Shown piece after piece: positions 48,930-58,765 of a DNA stretch of 64,000 bases; position 1 is the stretch's first letter; every line of letters starts with the position of its first letter. The notes beneath the pieces are model-generated. The model made no database searches and was not told the DNA's origin. It saw only the letters and a list, made by a program, of their open reading frames with translations. Made by a program: the position numbers and the translations under genes. Location of the stretch: NCBI GenBank assembly GCA_016178705.1, contig JACOST010000031.1, positions 124,001 through 188,000 of the forward strand, given 5' to 3'. The DNA is from Deltaproteobacteria bacterium. Lineage in GTDB: Bacteria; Desulfobacterota; Binatia; HRBIN30; JACQVA1.

Positions 48930-49775
48930 CTACCGTGCTTGGCGCATGACCTCTGCGTAGCGATCGAGCAGCGGTAGCACGGTGTCGCGATCGGCAGGTG
49001 GGAGGGCGAACGATACGCGGTGGATGCCCATGTCGGCGTATGAGCGAATCACATCGGCGTCGGACGGGACGCCGTAGAGCGTGATCGCGATCGACTTCGG
49101 ATCGCGGCCCGCGGCTTTGGCGAGCGCGTGCAGCGCGGCGATCTCCTTCTTCATGTCGCCAGCGCGCAGTCCGATGGGCATCCACCCGTCGCAATACTTC
49201 ACCACGCGTTTGAGCGCCTTCTCACCGTGGCCGCCGAGGTAGATCGGCGGATGCGGTTTCTGCGTCGGCTTCGGCCATGACCAGAGCGGATCGAAGTTGA
49301 TCAACTCGCCGTGGTACTCGGCGTTGTCGTTGGCCCAGATCGCCTTCATCGCTTCGATCGACTCACGCAACCGCTTCCAGCGCGTCTTGAAGTTGGTGCC
49401 GTGGTTTTCCATCTCCTCGGCGTTCCAGCCGCCGCCAATGCCGAACAGGAGCCGCCCATTCGACAGCGCATCGAGCGTCGCCACTTCCTTTGCCAAGACG
49501 ATCGGATCGCGTTCGATCACCAGACAGATGCCGGAGCCGACCTTGAGCTTCTTGGTCACCGCTGCCGCCATCGTCATCGCGACGAATAGGTCGTGCGTGT
49601 GCCAGTACTCCTTCGGCAGCTCGGGTCCGCCGGGCCACGGACTGCGCCGACTGGCCGGAATGTGGGTATGCTCCGGAAACCACAACGACTCGAAGCCGCG
49701 TTCTTCGGCAGCGCGCGCGAGATCGTCGGGACGGATTGCGTAGTCGGTGGCGAACATCAAGACGCCGAAGTCCAT
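48930..49775 (-). CDS. LLM-class F420-dependent oxidoreductase
   Basis: A 281-residue luciferase-like TIM-barrel protein. The pattern MDFGVLMFATDYAIRPDDLA, RGFESLWFPEHTHIP and FGIGGGWNAEEMENHG is typical of F420-dependent LLM oxidoreductases, including the HIP loop. An AAAGGAGCAGC site precedes ATG 49775. If the cofactor is F420, the organism must make or import it; the window holds no F420 synthesis gene. The substrate is unknown. Confidence 0.87.
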   Translation of the reverse strand: MDFGVLMFATDYAIRPDDLARAAEERGFESLWFPEHTHIPASRRSPWPGGPELPKEYWHTHDLFVAMTMAAAVTKKLKVGSGICLVIERDPIVLAKEVATLDALSNGRLLFGIGGGWNAEEMENHGTNFKTRWKRLRESIEAMKAIWANDNAEYHGELINFDPLWSWPKPTQKPHPPIYLGGHGEKALKRVVKYCDGWMPIGLRAGDMKKEIAALHALAKAAGRDPKSIAITLYGVPSDADVIRSYADMGIHRVSFALPPADRDTVLPLLDRYAEVMRQAR

Positions 49776-49922
49776 AAAGCTGCTCCTTTTCGCTGTTGTC
49801 GAAGGTTGATGCTTCTTACCCTGCAAGGGACTCGGAATTCAACGCACAGGCGCAGGGCACGACAGAGCGTGTTTGCGGCTGCGGTACCTTTTCGGTAAGC
49901 AGCACCACGCTTTGGTTTACCG

Positions 49923-50417
49923 ATGAAGTGCCCGTTCTGTCACGATCTGGAGAATCGCGTCATCGATTCGCGCTTGGCGAAGGACGGCGGCGTGATCCGC
50001 CGCCGCCGTGTCTGCGAGCATTGCCAGCGGCGCTTCACCACCTACGAGCGAGTCGAGGAGGTGTTTCCCGTTGTGGTCAAGCGTGACGGCAGCCGCGAGG
50101 AGTTCGATCGTCCCAAGATCATTACCGGCCTCAAACGCGCCTGCGAGAAGCGCCCGGTGAGCGTGGCCACCATCGACCAGATTGCCGATCGCATCGAGCG
50201 CAGCCTGCAGGAACGGGGCGACAAAGAGATTGCCAGCAGCGTGATCGGTGAAGCGGTGATGCGCGAGCTACACAAGCTGGACCAGGTGGCGTACGTGCGT
50301 TTCGCGTCGGTGTATCGATCGTTCAAGGACGCGGAAGAATTCATGCGCGAGTTGCAGCAGTTGATGAAAGAGCGTGTCGGCGCCGCGCGCCCGAAGCGCA
50401 AGGTGAAGAAGGCCTGA
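49923..50417 (+). CDS. nrdR: Transcriptional repressor NrdR
   Basis: A 164-residue nucleotide-sensing repressor of ribonucleotide reductase genes. The zinc ribbon cysteines are C3, C6, C31 and C34, followed by the DNA-binding RRRRV stretch. The ATP-cone (about 50-140) has [11 protein letters not shown] and [11 protein letters not shown]. Length and motifs are normal. It begins a run nrdR-ribD-ribBA-ribH-nusB-leuS, a common bacterial order. No NrdR box was found directly upstream. Confidence 0.97.
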   Translation: MKCPFCHDLENRVIDSRLAKDGGVIRRRRVCEHCQRRFTTYERVEEVFPVVVKRDGSREEFDRPKIITGLKRACEKRPVSVATIDQIADRIERSLQERGDKEIASSVIGEAVMRELHKLDQVAYVRFASVYRSFKDAEEFMRELQQLMKERVGAARPKRKVKKA

Positions 50418-50420
50418 GGC

Positions 50421-51527
50421 GTGGACGACGACACGCGCTTCATGCGGCTCGCGTTGCGCCTGGCCCGCCGCGGCCTGGGGCGGACCAGCCCGAATCCTTC
50501 TGTCGGCGCCCTCATCGTTCAGCACGGTCGCGTGGTTGGCCGCGGCTTCACCGCGCCGGCGGGCGGACCGCATGGCGAAGTGAACGCGCTGCGCGATGCC
50601 GGTCGGCGCGCTCGCGGTGCCACGTTGTATGTGACGTTGGAACCGTGTGCGCACTTCGGGCGGACACCGCCATGTATCGCGGCAATCCGCGCCGCCGGCA
50701 TCGCGCGCGTCGTCATCGGTACCCGCGATCCGAATCCGCAGGTAGCGGGCGGTGGCGCAACGAAGCTGCGTCGCGCTGGCCTGGCGGTGACCGTAGGTGT
50801 CGAGCAGCGTGCCTGTGACGAACAGATCGCAGCATTCCGCACGCATGTGACGGCAGGGCGACCGTTCGTGATCTTAAAGCTAGCGGCATCGCTCGACGGG
50901 CGCATCGCCACTGCCACCGGCGAATCGAAATGGATCACCAGCGCAACAGCACGCCGCCTTGTGCACCGGCTGCGCAATGAACACGACGCCGTCCTCGTTG
51001 GCGTGCAGACAATCGTGCGGGATGATCCGGCGTTGACCTGCCGCCTGCGCGGTGGCCGCGACCCGGTGCGGGTGGTCCTCGATCGCCGCTTGCGGATTCC
51101 CGAAACCGCGCAGGTGCTGACAAAGCGCGGCGCAGCAGCTACGGTCGTAGCGACGAGCGTGTCGGCAGGGGCCAAGCGTCGGCGGCTGGAAGCGCGCGGC
51201 GTGCAGTTGTTGACCGTGCCTGCCGGTGACGGCGGCGTCTCATTGCCGCGGGTCTTGGCGGCGTTGGGGCGGCGGGGTATGAGTTCGGTACTGATTGAAG
51301 GCGGCGCGGCGGTAGCCGCAACTGCATTGAAGGCAAAGCTCGTGGATCGCATGATGATCTTTCTCGCACCCAAACTCATCGGCGGTGATGGCCGGCCGAT
51401 GATCGACGCGCTCGGTGTGCGTGCGATGCGCCACGCGTTGGCGTTGAGCGATATCCGAGTGCAACGCGTCGGTGCGGACCTCCTCATCACGGCCATGCCC
51501 GTGTTTGCGAGCGAGAGGAAGCGATGA
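50421..51527 (+). CDS. ribD: Bifunctional riboflavin deaminase/reductase RibD
   Basis: RibD converts the first GTP-derived intermediate through deamination and reduction in riboflavin synthesis. The N-terminal deaminase has the zinc motif PHGEVNAL (HxE, about 51) with [11 protein letters not shown] (about 75-85). The C-terminal reductase (from about 150) contains [20 protein letters not shown] and the [13 protein letters not shown] substrate loop. The chosen start GTG is three bases after the nrdR stop. The 368-residue length is normal. Its stop overlaps ribBA by four bases. Confidence 0.95.
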   Translation: MDDDTRFMRLALRLARRGLGRTSPNPSVGALIVQHGRVVGRGFTAPAGGPHGEVNALRDAGRRARGATLYVTLEPCAHFGRTPPCIAAIRAAGIARVVIGTRDPNPQVAGGGATKLRRAGLAVTVGVEQRACDEQIAAFRTHVTAGRPFVILKLAASLDGRIATATGESKWITSATARRLVHRLRNEHDAVLVGVQTIVRDDPALTCRLRGGRDPVRVVLDRRLRIPETAQVLTKRGAAATVVATSVSAGAKRRRLEARGVQLLTVPAGDGGVSLPRVLAALGRRGMSSVLIEGGAAVAATALKAKLVDRMMIFLAPKLIGGDGRPMIDALGVRAMRHALALSDIRVQRVGADLLITAMPVFASERKR

Positions 51528-52735
51528 CCCTGTCTTCCATCACCGAAGCCCTGGACGATGTGCGGCAGGGCAAGCCCGTCATCGTCGTGGAAGGTGAGGG
51601 CAGCGAAGCGGATCTCTGCGTCGCGGCTGAGCGCGTGACTCCCGAGAGTGTGAATTTCATGGCCACGCACGCCCGCGGCTTGGTGTGCCTGAGCCTGACC
51701 AGCGAGAGCATGCGCGAGTTGGGCATTCCGTTGATGGTGCCGGATGCGCCAGCGGGCAAGGTGCGGCCGTTCGGAGCCTCAATCGAAGCGCGCGAAGGAG
51801 TCACCACCGGCATTTCCGCCGGCGATCGCGCCACTACCATTCGCGTTACGGTACGCGACGGCGCCGGGCCGAATGATCTGGTCATGCCCGGGCACATCTT
51901 CCCGATTCAAATCCGCAGCGGCGGTGTCCTGGTGCGCGCCGGGCTCGCCGAAGCGTCGGCCGATATCGCTCGGCTTGCCGGCTTCAAGCCCGCCGCCGCG
52001 CTCTGCGCGATTCTGCGCGACGACGGCACGCTGGCTCAGCCGGAAGATCTGGCCGAGCTGGCCAAGCTGTTCGAGCTGAAGATCATTCGCATCGCCGATA
52101 TCGTCGCGCACCGCTTGCGCACCGAGTCGCTGGTGCATCGCGTAGCCGAAGCGCGCATCAGCGCCGGCGTCGGTGGCAAGTTCCGCGCCGTCGTGTTTCG
52201 CAGCGACGTCGATCCCGACGAGCACATCGTCTTGGTGAAGGGCGTGCTCCGCCCGCACGACAAGGTGCTAGTGCGGATTCACTCGCAGTGTTTGACCGGC
52301 GACGTATTTGGCTCGGAACGCTGCGACTGCGGCGACCAGCTTGCGAAGGCGCTGGCAATGATCGACGCCGCCGGTAAAGGCGTGCTGGTGTATATGGACC
52401 AGGAAGGGCGCGGCATCGGTCTGGGAAATAAGATCCGCGCCTACGCGTTGCAGGATGAAGGCCGCGACACGGTCGAAGCGAATCTCGAATTGGGTTTCAA
52501 GGAAGACGGGCGCGACTATGGGATCGCGGCGCAGATTCTGCGCGATCTCGGTGTCGACCGCGTGCGCTTGATCACCAACAATCCGAAGAAGCTGCATGGG
52601 CTCAAAGCCTATGGCATCGATGTCGTCGAACGCGTCCCGATCGAGATCCCGCCGCACGCCGGCAACATCCGCTACCTGCGCACCAAGCAGCAGAAGCTCG
52701 GGCATTTGTTGACCGGCTTCCAACTCCTCACGTGA
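51524..52735 (+). CDS. ribBA: RibBA: GTP cyclohydrolase II with degenerate DHBP synthase domain
   Basis: The C-terminal half (about 200-403) is an intact GTP cyclohydrolase II: zinc cysteines in [14 protein letters not shown] and the DQEGRGIGL active segment. The N-terminal DHBP synthase half keeps the fold ([21 protein letters not shown]) but key residues are changed. By ungapped comparison with E. coli RibB, the RENEGD motif is EGSEAD (Arg37 to Glu25, Glu38 to Gly26), His153 of GGHTEA is Leu141 in AGLAEA, and Glu174 of LCEL is Ala162 in LCAI. This half is therefore probably inactive, while the GTP cyclohydrolase half looks active. Start overlaps ribD. Confidence 0.9.
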   Translation: MTLSSITEALDDVRQGKPVIVVEGEGSEADLCVAAERVTPESVNFMATHARGLVCLSLTSESMRELGIPLMVPDAPAGKVRPFGASIEAREGVTTGISAGDRATTIRVTVRDGAGPNDLVMPGHIFPIQIRSGGVLVRAGLAEASADIARLAGFKPAAALCAILRDDGTLAQPEDLAELAKLFELKIIRIADIVAHRLRTESLVHRVAEARISAGVGGKFRAVVFRSDVDPDEHIVLVKGVLRPHDKVLVRIHSQCLTGDVFGSERCDCGDQLAKALAMIDAAGKGVLVYMDQEGRGIGLGNKIRAYALQDEGRDTVEANLELGFKEDGRDYGIAAQILRDLGVDRVRLITNNPKKLHGLKAYGIDVVERVPIEIPPHAGNIRYLRTKQQKLGHLLTGFQLLT

Positions 52736-52742
52736 GCGAGCG

Positions 52743-53210
52743 ATGCCGCGAGTTTATGAAACCAAATTGATCGGCCGCGGTCTCCGCTTCGGCATCGCGG
52801 TCGCGCGCTTCAACAGCGTGGTGACCGATCGCTTGCTCGACGGGGCGCTGGGGGCGTTGCGCGAGCATGGCACGCCCGACGACGACATCGAGGTGATTCA
52901 TGTGCCCGGCGCCTTCGAGTTGCCGTTCGCAGCGCATCTGCTGGCTAGCAGCAGCAAGGTTGATGGTGTCATCTGCTTGGGTGCGATCATCAAAGGCGAG
53001 ACCATGCACAACGAAGTCTTGGCGAGCGGCATCGTGGTCGCCCTGAGCCAGCTCGCGGTGCAGCAGGGCGTGCCGGTCGCCTTCGGTGTGCTGACCACCG
53101 ACACGGTGGAGCAAGCGCTGGCGCGCGCGCGATCGGACGGGGGCAACAAAGGCGCCGAAGCCGCGCTGTGTGCGCTGGAAATGGCCAACGTGAAGCGCGC
53201 GCTGGCTTGA
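52743..53210 (+). CDS. ribH: 6,7-dimethyl-8-ribityllumazine synthase
   Basis: RibH condenses the ribityl pyrimidine with DHBP into lumazine, the last-but-one riboflavin step. The 155-residue protein shows ARFNSVVTDRLLDGAL, HVPGAFELPFAAHLL (about 60), CLGAIIKGETMHNEV (about 85, with the catalytic His), GVLTTDTVEQALARA and NKGAEAALCALEM. It follows ribBA within eight bases. It needs DHBP, which the RibBA N-terminal half seems unable to make. Confidence 0.97.
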   Translation: MPRVYETKLIGRGLRFGIAVARFNSVVTDRLLDGALGALREHGTPDDDIEVIHVPGAFELPFAAHLLASSSKVDGVICLGAIIKGETMHNEVLASGIVVALSQLAVQQGVPVAFGVLTTDTVEQALARARSDGGNKGAEAALCALEMANVKRALA

Positions 53211-53231
53211 GCCGTTCGCAACGACATCGTT

Positions 53232-53684
53232 ATGGGCATGCGACGCAAAGGCCGGGAGCTGGCGCTCCAGGCACTCTACCAACAGGAGATCACCGGCGAA
53301 GTGTCGGAGAACTCTTTGCGCGGCTTCTGGCTGAGTTCCGATGCGACGGAACCGGTGAAGGCTTTCGCCCTCAGCCTGGTGGAAGGCGTCGTGGGTCGAC
53401 GCGCCGAGATCGATGCGTTGGTCGACAAGGCGGCCGCGAACTGGCGGCTCGATCGACTCTCGAAGGTGGATCTCAACGTGCTGCGCTTGGCGACCTATGA
53501 GTTGCTCGGAACACCGGAAGTCCCGCCCAGCGTGGTCATCAACGAAGCGATCGAGATCGTCCGCCGCTTCGGCTCGGAAGAGTCTGCCGTGTTCGTCAAC
53601 GGCGTGCTCGATCAAGTGGCCACTCAGTTGGGCGTGAAGCCGGTTGGCAAGACCGCCGAGGTGGTGGAGGTCGAGGAAGAGTGA
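53232..53684 (+). CDS. nusB: Transcription antitermination factor NusB
   Basis: A 150-residue all-helical protein of the NusB family that binds boxA RNA with S10. Conserved parts are RRKGRELALQALYQQEITG (residues 3-21), the RLSKVDLNVLRLATYELL helix and PPSVVINEAIEIVRRFGSEESAVFVNGVLD (split here into its conserved sections, near 95-125). An acidic tail follows. It sits 21 bases downstream of ribH and overlaps leuS by four bases. Confidence 0.96.
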   Translation: MGMRRKGRELALQALYQQEITGEVSENSLRGFWLSSDATEPVKAFALSLVEGVVGRRAEIDALVDKAAANWRLDRLSKVDLNVLRLATYELLGTPEVPPSVVINEAIEIVRRFGSEESAVFVNGVLDQVATQLGVKPVGKTAEVVEVEEE

Positions 53685-56110
53685 ACGATTCGGCAATGAA
53701 CGAGAAGTACGAACCGGCCGCCGTCGAGGCGAAGTGGCAAAAGGGGTGGGAGCAGCGTGGCACCAACCGCGTCGATCTGCGCACCGCACCGCGGCCGTTC
53801 TACACGTTGATGATGTTTCCCTACCCGTCGGCCGAGGGGCTGCACATCGGGAACGTATTCGCCTTCATTGGGGTGGATATCTTCGCTCGCTTTCGACGAT
53901 TGCAAGGCTTCGATGTCTTCGAACCCTTCGGCTTCGATGCATTTGGGATTCATACGGAGAACTATGCCCTGAAACTCGGTGCGCATCCGGCACAGCTCAC
54001 ACCACGATCAGTCGCCAACTTCCGGCGCCAAGTGCGCCGAGTTGGACTGATGCTGAACTGGGAGCACGAGGTCGATACCACTTCGCCCGAGTACTACCGC
54101 TGGACGCAGTGGATCTTCGTGCAACTCTACAAGCACGGGCTGGCGGTGCGGAAGAAGGCGCCGGTGAATTGGTGCCCGGCCTGTCAGACAGTGCTCGCGA
54201 ACGAGCAAGTGATCGACGGCTTTTGCGAACGGCATGGCGACACTCGGGTCGAGCAGCGGCTGCTCGAGCAGTGGTTCTTTGCGATCACCCAGTACGCGCA
54301 ACGGCTGCTCGACAACCTCGACTGGATCGATTGGTCAGATACCACCAAGATGGCGCAGCGCAATTGGATCGGACGCTCAGAGGGGGCCGAGATCGACTTC
54401 GCGCTTGCCGACGATCCGACGCGTCGACTGCGCGTGTTCACGACCCGGCCCGATACGCTCTTCGGCGCAACCTACATGGTGCTGGCGCCCGAGCACGCCT
54501 GGGTGGAGTCGTTGACGACGCCGCAGCAGCGCGCGGCGGTGATGGCGTACCGCGAGCGGACCGCGAAGCTGGACGTGGTCTCGCGCCGTGCGGTGAAGGA
54601 GAAGACAGGCGTCTTCACCGGCAGTGACGCGATCAATCCGGCGACGCAGCAACGCATCCCGATTTGGATCGCCGACTACGTGCTTGCCGAGTACGGCACC
54701 GGCGCCATCATGGCCGTGCCCGCGCACGACGAGCGCGACTTCGAGTTTGCGCAGGCGTTTGGTTTGCCCATTCAGCGCGTGATCGCGAACAACGGTGAGG
54801 GCGCCGACACTCCACTGGCCGCAGCCTACGATGGCCCCGGCCGCCTGGTGAACAGCGAGCGGTTCGACGGCATGGACGCCGAGCAGGGCAAGCGCGCGAT
54901 CACCGAGTGGCTGCACGCGCAAGGGCAGGGCACGGCGCGGATTCAGTATCGGCTGCACGACTGGTGCGTCTCGCGCCAACGCTACTGGGGCCCACCGATC
55001 CCGATGATTTACTGCGACGCGTGCGGCATCGTGCCGGTGCCGGAGAAAGACCTGCCGGTTCTGTTGCCCGCGGTCGAAGACTTCCGTCCCGATGCGAGTG
55101 GCGTCGCGCCGCTGGCGCGGGTCGAGACGTTCTACCGCGTCGCCTGCCCGCAATGTGGTCAACTGGCGCGGCGCGAGACCGATGTCTCCGATACCTTTCT
55201 CGACTCCGCGTGGTACTTCCTGCGCTACCCGTCGGCCCAGCGTGACGATGTGGCGTTCGACCCCGCGCTGACGAACAAGTGGTTACCGGTCGACATGTAC
55301 ATCGGTGGCAATGAGCACGCCGTGTTGCATCTGCTCTACTCGCGCTTCTTGACGATGGCGCTGCACGAGCTTGGGCTGCTGCCGTTCGAGGAGCCCTTCA
55401 AACAGTTCCGCGCCCACGGTCTGATCATCAAAGACGGCGCCAAGATGTCGAAGTCGCGTGGCAACGTCGTGACCCCGGATGCGTACATCGAGCAGTACGG
55501 CGCCGATGTGTTTCGGCTCTACATGATGTTTCTCGGACCCTATCAAGAGGGCGGCGATTTTCGCGACGAAGGCATCACCGGCGTGCGCCGCTTCCTCGAA
55601 GGTGTGTGGCGCGTGGTGCGCGAGCACGAGCCGGAGCGCGACGTGGCGGAGGTACTGTTGCGAGCGACCCACAAGACGATCCGCAAAGTCGGCGAGGATG
55701 TCGAAGCGCTGCGCTACAACACGGCGATCGCCGCGCTGATGACCTTGCTCAACGATGTGAAGCGTCACGGGCCGGCGAACCGCTGGGTGAGTGAGGCGCT
55801 GGTGCTGATGGTGGCCCCGTTTGCACCCCACATCGCCGAAGAGATGTGGGAAGCCATGGGACACGGCACGAGCGTCTTCAACGCCCGCTGGCCCGCATTC
55901 GACGACACGCTGACTCGCGATGCCGTGGTCGAACTGGCGGTGCAAGTGAACGGCAAGGTGCGCGGCCGCATTCAGGTCGCGTCTGACGACGCGGAGGATG
56001 TGGTGATCGCCGCCGCGCTCGCCGACAGCGGGGTGCACGCCGCCATCGCCGGCAAGCCCATCAAACGCCGCGTGGTCGTGCCCGGACGCTTGGTGAGTCT
56101 GGTGGTGTGA
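53681..56110 (+). CDS. leuS: Leucyl-tRNA synthetase, HIGN variant
   Basis: An 809-residue class I aminoacyl-tRNA synthetase. The first signature reads GLHIGN (about 52-57) instead of HxGH. A zinc motif (NWCPACQTVLANEQV) follows, the editing domain includes TRPDTLFGATYM and GTGAIMAVPAHDERD, and the KMSKS motif is AKMSKSRGN (about 590). HIGN occurs in a known subset of bacterial leucyl enzymes, so activity is expected. The start is GTG 53681, overlapping nusB by four bases; ATG 53696 is an alternative. Its stop overlaps lptE by four bases. Confidence 0.95.
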   Translation: MNDSAMNEKYEPAAVEAKWQKGWEQRGTNRVDLRTAPRPFYTLMMFPYPSAEGLHIGNVFAFIGVDIFARFRRLQGFDVFEPFGFDAFGIHTENYALKLGAHPAQLTPRSVANFRRQVRRVGLMLNWEHEVDTTSPEYYRWTQWIFVQLYKHGLAVRKKAPVNWCPACQTVLANEQVIDGFCERHGDTRVEQRLLEQWFFAITQYAQRLLDNLDWIDWSDTTKMAQRNWIGRSEGAEIDFALADDPTRRLRVFTTRPDTLFGATYMVLAPEHAWVESLTTPQQRAAVMAYRERTAKLDVVSRRAVKEKTGVFTGSDAINPATQQRIPIWIADYVLAEYGTGAIMAVPAHDERDFEFAQAFGLPIQRVIANNGEGADTPLAAAYDGPGRLVNSERFDGMDAEQGKRAITEWLHAQGQGTARIQYRLHDWCVSRQRYWGPPIPMIYCDACGIVPVPEKDLPVLLPAVEDFRPDASGVAPLARVETFYRVACPQCGQLARRETDVSDTFLDSAWYFLRYPSAQRDDVAFDPALTNKWLPVDMYIGGNEHAVLHLLYSRFLTMALHELGLLPFEEPFKQFRAHGLIIKDGAKMSKSRGNVVTPDAYIEQYGADVFRLYMMFLGPYQEGGDFRDEGITGVRRFLEGVWRVVREHEPERDVAEVLLRATHKTIRKVGEDVEALRYNTAIAALMTLLNDVKRHGPANRWVSEALVLMVAPFAPHIAEEMWEAMGHGTSVFNARWPAFDDTLTRDAVVELAVQVNGKVRGRIQVASDDAEDVVIAAALADSGVHAAIAGKPIKRRVVVPGRLVSLVV

Positions 56111-56688
56111 GCGTGCGGGTCGCGGCGGCGCTCTGCCTGTTGCTGGCTGGATGCGGCTATCACGTGGCCGGTACCACGAGTTCCTTGCCGGCGGATGTGC
56201 GCACGGTGAGCGTCGGCAAGATCGAGAACCGCTCCCGCGAATTTGCGCTCGACAAGCGGCTCGCCTTCGCCTTCGAAGAGGAAATTCTGCGGCGTGGTAT
56301 GGTTGGCGTGGTCAATGATCCCGCGGGCGGCGAGGCGGTGCTGACGGGAACGATCCGGCGCTTCGAGACATTTCCGGTGTCGTTCAATTCGAGCGATCAA
56401 GCCTTGCAGTATCAAGTGGTGCTGCTGCTCGACTTGACCTTGCGGCGGCATCGCGATGGGGAGGTGTTGTGGGAGGTGCGCGGCTTGCGTGAGATCGAAG
56501 AGTACAGCGCCTCGGCCAACGTGGAGATCACCAGCTCATCGCAGTTTCAGCGTGGCCAACTCAATGCCGCCGACCTGCCGGAGATCAGCAACATTCAATT
56601 CGCCGAGACCGAGAAACGCTTGGCGATCGACCGGCTGCTCACCGCGGCCGTGCGCGATGCGTACGATCAAATGATCGAGGGATTTTGA
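56107..56688 (+). CDS. lptE: LPS-assembly lipoprotein LptE-like
   Basis: A 193-residue outer-membrane lipoprotein. A signal peptide ends in the lipobox LLLAGCGYHV (Cys about 17), with the typical GYHxAG start of LptE. The body has the IENRSREFALDKRLAFAFEEEILRRG helix/strand pattern (residues 38-64) of the LptE/DUF799 fold. It would plug the LptD barrel for LPS delivery. GTG start with four-base overlap on leuS is the common leuS-lptE arrangement. It converges with rpsT. Confidence 0.9.
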   Translation: MSVRVAAALCLLLAGCGYHVAGTTSSLPADVRTVSVGKIENRSREFALDKRLAFAFEEEILRRGMVGVVNDPAGGEAVLTGTIRRFETFPVSFNSSDQALQYQVVLLLDLTLRRHRDGEVLWEVRGLREIEEYSASANVEITSSSQFQRGQLNAADLPEISNIQFAETEKRLAIDRLLTAAVRDAYDQMIEGF

Positions 56689-56719
56689 TGCCGTCGCTTG
56701 GGCCTGACGACGGCAACGA

Positions 56720-56989
56720 TCAGGACTTCAGCGCCGCGACTTGCTTGCTCAGGCGCGCGATGCGCCGGGAAGCGTTGTTGCGGTGCAGCACGCCCTTGGA
56801 GGCAGCTTTGGAGAGCACCTTGATCGCGAGGCGCAGCTGCTCCGCGGCCGGTGCCGGCTCTTTGCCCGCGATGACTTCGCGGGTCTCACGTACGATGTGA
56901 CGCACGCGCGTACGGATGGCGGTGTTGCGCTCTTCGCGCTTGACGCTTTGCCGGTGGCGCTTGATGGCCGATTTGTGACGTGTAGCCAA
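56720..56989 (-). CDS. rpsT: 30S ribosomal protein S20
   Basis: An 89-residue basic helical protein of the 30S subunit body. The start MATRHKSAIKRHRQS and the KVLSKAASKGVLHRNNASRR segment are diagnostic. It lies on the opposite strand between lptE and murJ, which is where rpsT often sits next to murJ in bacteria. Its start is 90 bases from murJ's start, so the two promoters are divergent. Confidence 0.97.
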   Translation of the reverse strand: MATRHKSAIKRHRQSVKREERNTAIRTRVRHIVRETREVIAGKEPAPAAEQLRLAIKVLSKAASKGVLHRNNASRRIARLSKQVAALKS

Positions 56990-57078
56990 GTCGTTTCTCC
57001 CTTTGCAAAAGTGGCGGTTTGTGTACCACGCCCCCCGCGCATGGGCAAGCCGCTCGCGGCGAACCCGCTGGTAGGATC

Positions 57079-58719
57079 ATGAGTGAAAATCGGCAGATTG
57101 CGCGCGCCGCCGGTTTGGTGAGCGCGTTGACGATGCTCAGTCGCATCGGCGGGCTGATTCGCGACGCGGTGATCGGCTACGTCTTTGGAACTGGGAACGC
57201 CGCCGACGCATTCTTCGTCGCCTTCCGTTTGCCCAATCTGATGCGTCGCCTGGTAGCTGAGGGAGCGGCGAATGTCGCCTTCATTCCGGTGTTCAGCGAC
57301 TACCTCGCGAACCGCGGCACGGCGGAAACCGCGCGCGCCGCGCGCGCAGTCGGGACGATGCTGGTACTTGTGCTGCTGCTGTTGGCGGTGTCCGGCATGG
57401 TGGTCGCGCCGATGCTCACGGCGGTCTTCGCGCCGGGGTTCGCGGCCGATCCGGCAAAGTTCGCATTGACGGTTGCGCTAAGCCGGTTGGTGTTTCCGTA
57501 TCTCGTCTTGGTGGGGATCGCCGCGTTGCTGGGCGCGTTGCTCAACACCTATCGCCACTTCGCCGCGCCGGCTGCCGCCTCCATCTTTCTCAATCTGGCA
57601 ATCATCGGTGCGGCGCTCGTGCTCGGTCCACACCTGCACATTCCGGTCTATTCGCTCGCTTGCGGTGTGTTGCTCGGCGGCGTGCTGCAAGTGCTCGCGC
57701 ACGTTGTGCCGCTGCGCCGCCGCGGCGTGAACGTGTGGCCGCGGTGGGATCCCGCGCATCCGGCGGTCCGGCGAGTACTGCGGCTGATGACGCCGTCGCT
57801 GTTCGGCACCGCAGTGTTGCAGATCAATCTCGTGGTCAACACCATCATGGCGTCGGTGCTGCCGAGCGGCAGCGTCTCCTATCTTTGGTACGCTAGCCGG
57901 GTGTTCGAGTTTCCGCTCGGGCTGTTCTCGGTGGCGCTGGGAACCGCCGCGTTGCCAAGCTTCGCCACCCAGGCGGCGCGCGGCGCGTATGGCGAACTGC
58001 GCGACAGCCTGAGTTTTGCGATCCGCTTGAGCACGCTCATCGCGGTGCCCGCGACGGCCGGGCTGTTGTGTCTGGCGACACCGATAACGGCGGTGCTGTT
58101 TGAGCGTGGGGCCTTCGGGCCGCGCGAGGTCACGCTCACGGCGCAAGCGCTGTGCGCGCTGACGGTGGGATTGTGGTCGGCCTCGGTTGTCCGGCTGCTG
58201 ACACCGGCCTTCTACGCGTTGCACGACTCACGCACGCCGGTGCTGATCGGTGCACTCGTCTTCTTCGTCAACCTGCTGGTGAGTCTGATGCTCATGGGTC
58301 CGGTTGCGGCGCGCGGCGACTCAGCGATTGCGGACCTGTTCGCGCGTCTGAGCGGAACACTCAACCTCGCAGATCTCCGGCACGCCGGCCTCGCGTTGGG
58401 AACGTCGATTGCGGCGACGGTGAACGTGGTGCTGCTGGTCACGGTGATGCGCCGGCGCATTGAGGGGCTGCGTCTCGCACCGCTACTCACGACGTTGGGG
58501 CGCAGCAGTCTAGCGGCCGTCGTGATGACCGTACCGGTGCGTTGGCTAGCGGCGCGTGTGGATTGGCTGACACCGGGTCAGCTCCTCTACAAGTGTGCGG
58601 CGTTAGCGGCAGCGATGGCACTCGGCATCGGCGTCTATGCGGTCGCTATGTTGCTCGTCGGCGGCGAAGACCGGCGGCGCGTGCTGAGCTGGCTGCGCGA
58701 GCGCTTGGGGCGATCGTAG
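57079..58719 (+). CDS. murJ: Lipid II flippase MurJ
   Basis: A 546-residue membrane protein of the MOP superfamily that flips lipid II. About 14 transmembrane helices are visible. Family motifs include SRIGGLIRDAVIGYVFGTGNAADAF (in parts, residues 20-40), FRLPNLMRRLVAEGAANVAFIPVF, and NTYRHFAAPA. ATG 57079 was chosen; the upstream frame extends to 57019 but the ATG gives the usual MSENRQIARAAGL start. No extra domain. Confidence 0.95.
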   Translation: MSENRQIARAAGLVSALTMLSRIGGLIRDAVIGYVFGTGNAADAFFVAFRLPNLMRRLVAEGAANVAFIPVFSDYLANRGTAETARAARAVGTMLVLVLLLLAVSGMVVAPMLTAVFAPGFAADPAKFALTVALSRLVFPYLVLVGIAALLGALLNTYRHFAAPAAASIFLNLAIIGAALVLGPHLHIPVYSLACGVLLGGVLQVLAHVVPLRRRGVNVWPRWDPAHPAVRRVLRLMTPSLFGTAVLQINLVVNTIMASVLPSGSVSYLWYASRVFEFPLGLFSVALGTAALPSFATQAARGAYGELRDSLSFAIRLSTLIAVPATAGLLCLATPITAVLFERGAFGPREVTLTAQALCALTVGLWSASVVRLLTPAFYALHDSRTPVLIGALVFFVNLLVSLMLMGPVAARGDSAIADLFARLSGTLNLADLRHAGLALGTSIAATVNVVLLVTVMRRRIEGLRLAPLLTTLGRSSLAAVVMTVPVRWLAARVDWLTPGQLLYKCAALAAAMALGIGVYAVAMLLVGGEDRRRVLSWLRERLGRS

Positions 58720-58765
58720 AGTCGCATTGCGCAGATCGCGGTCAGTCGGATCGCACTCTGAAGAC

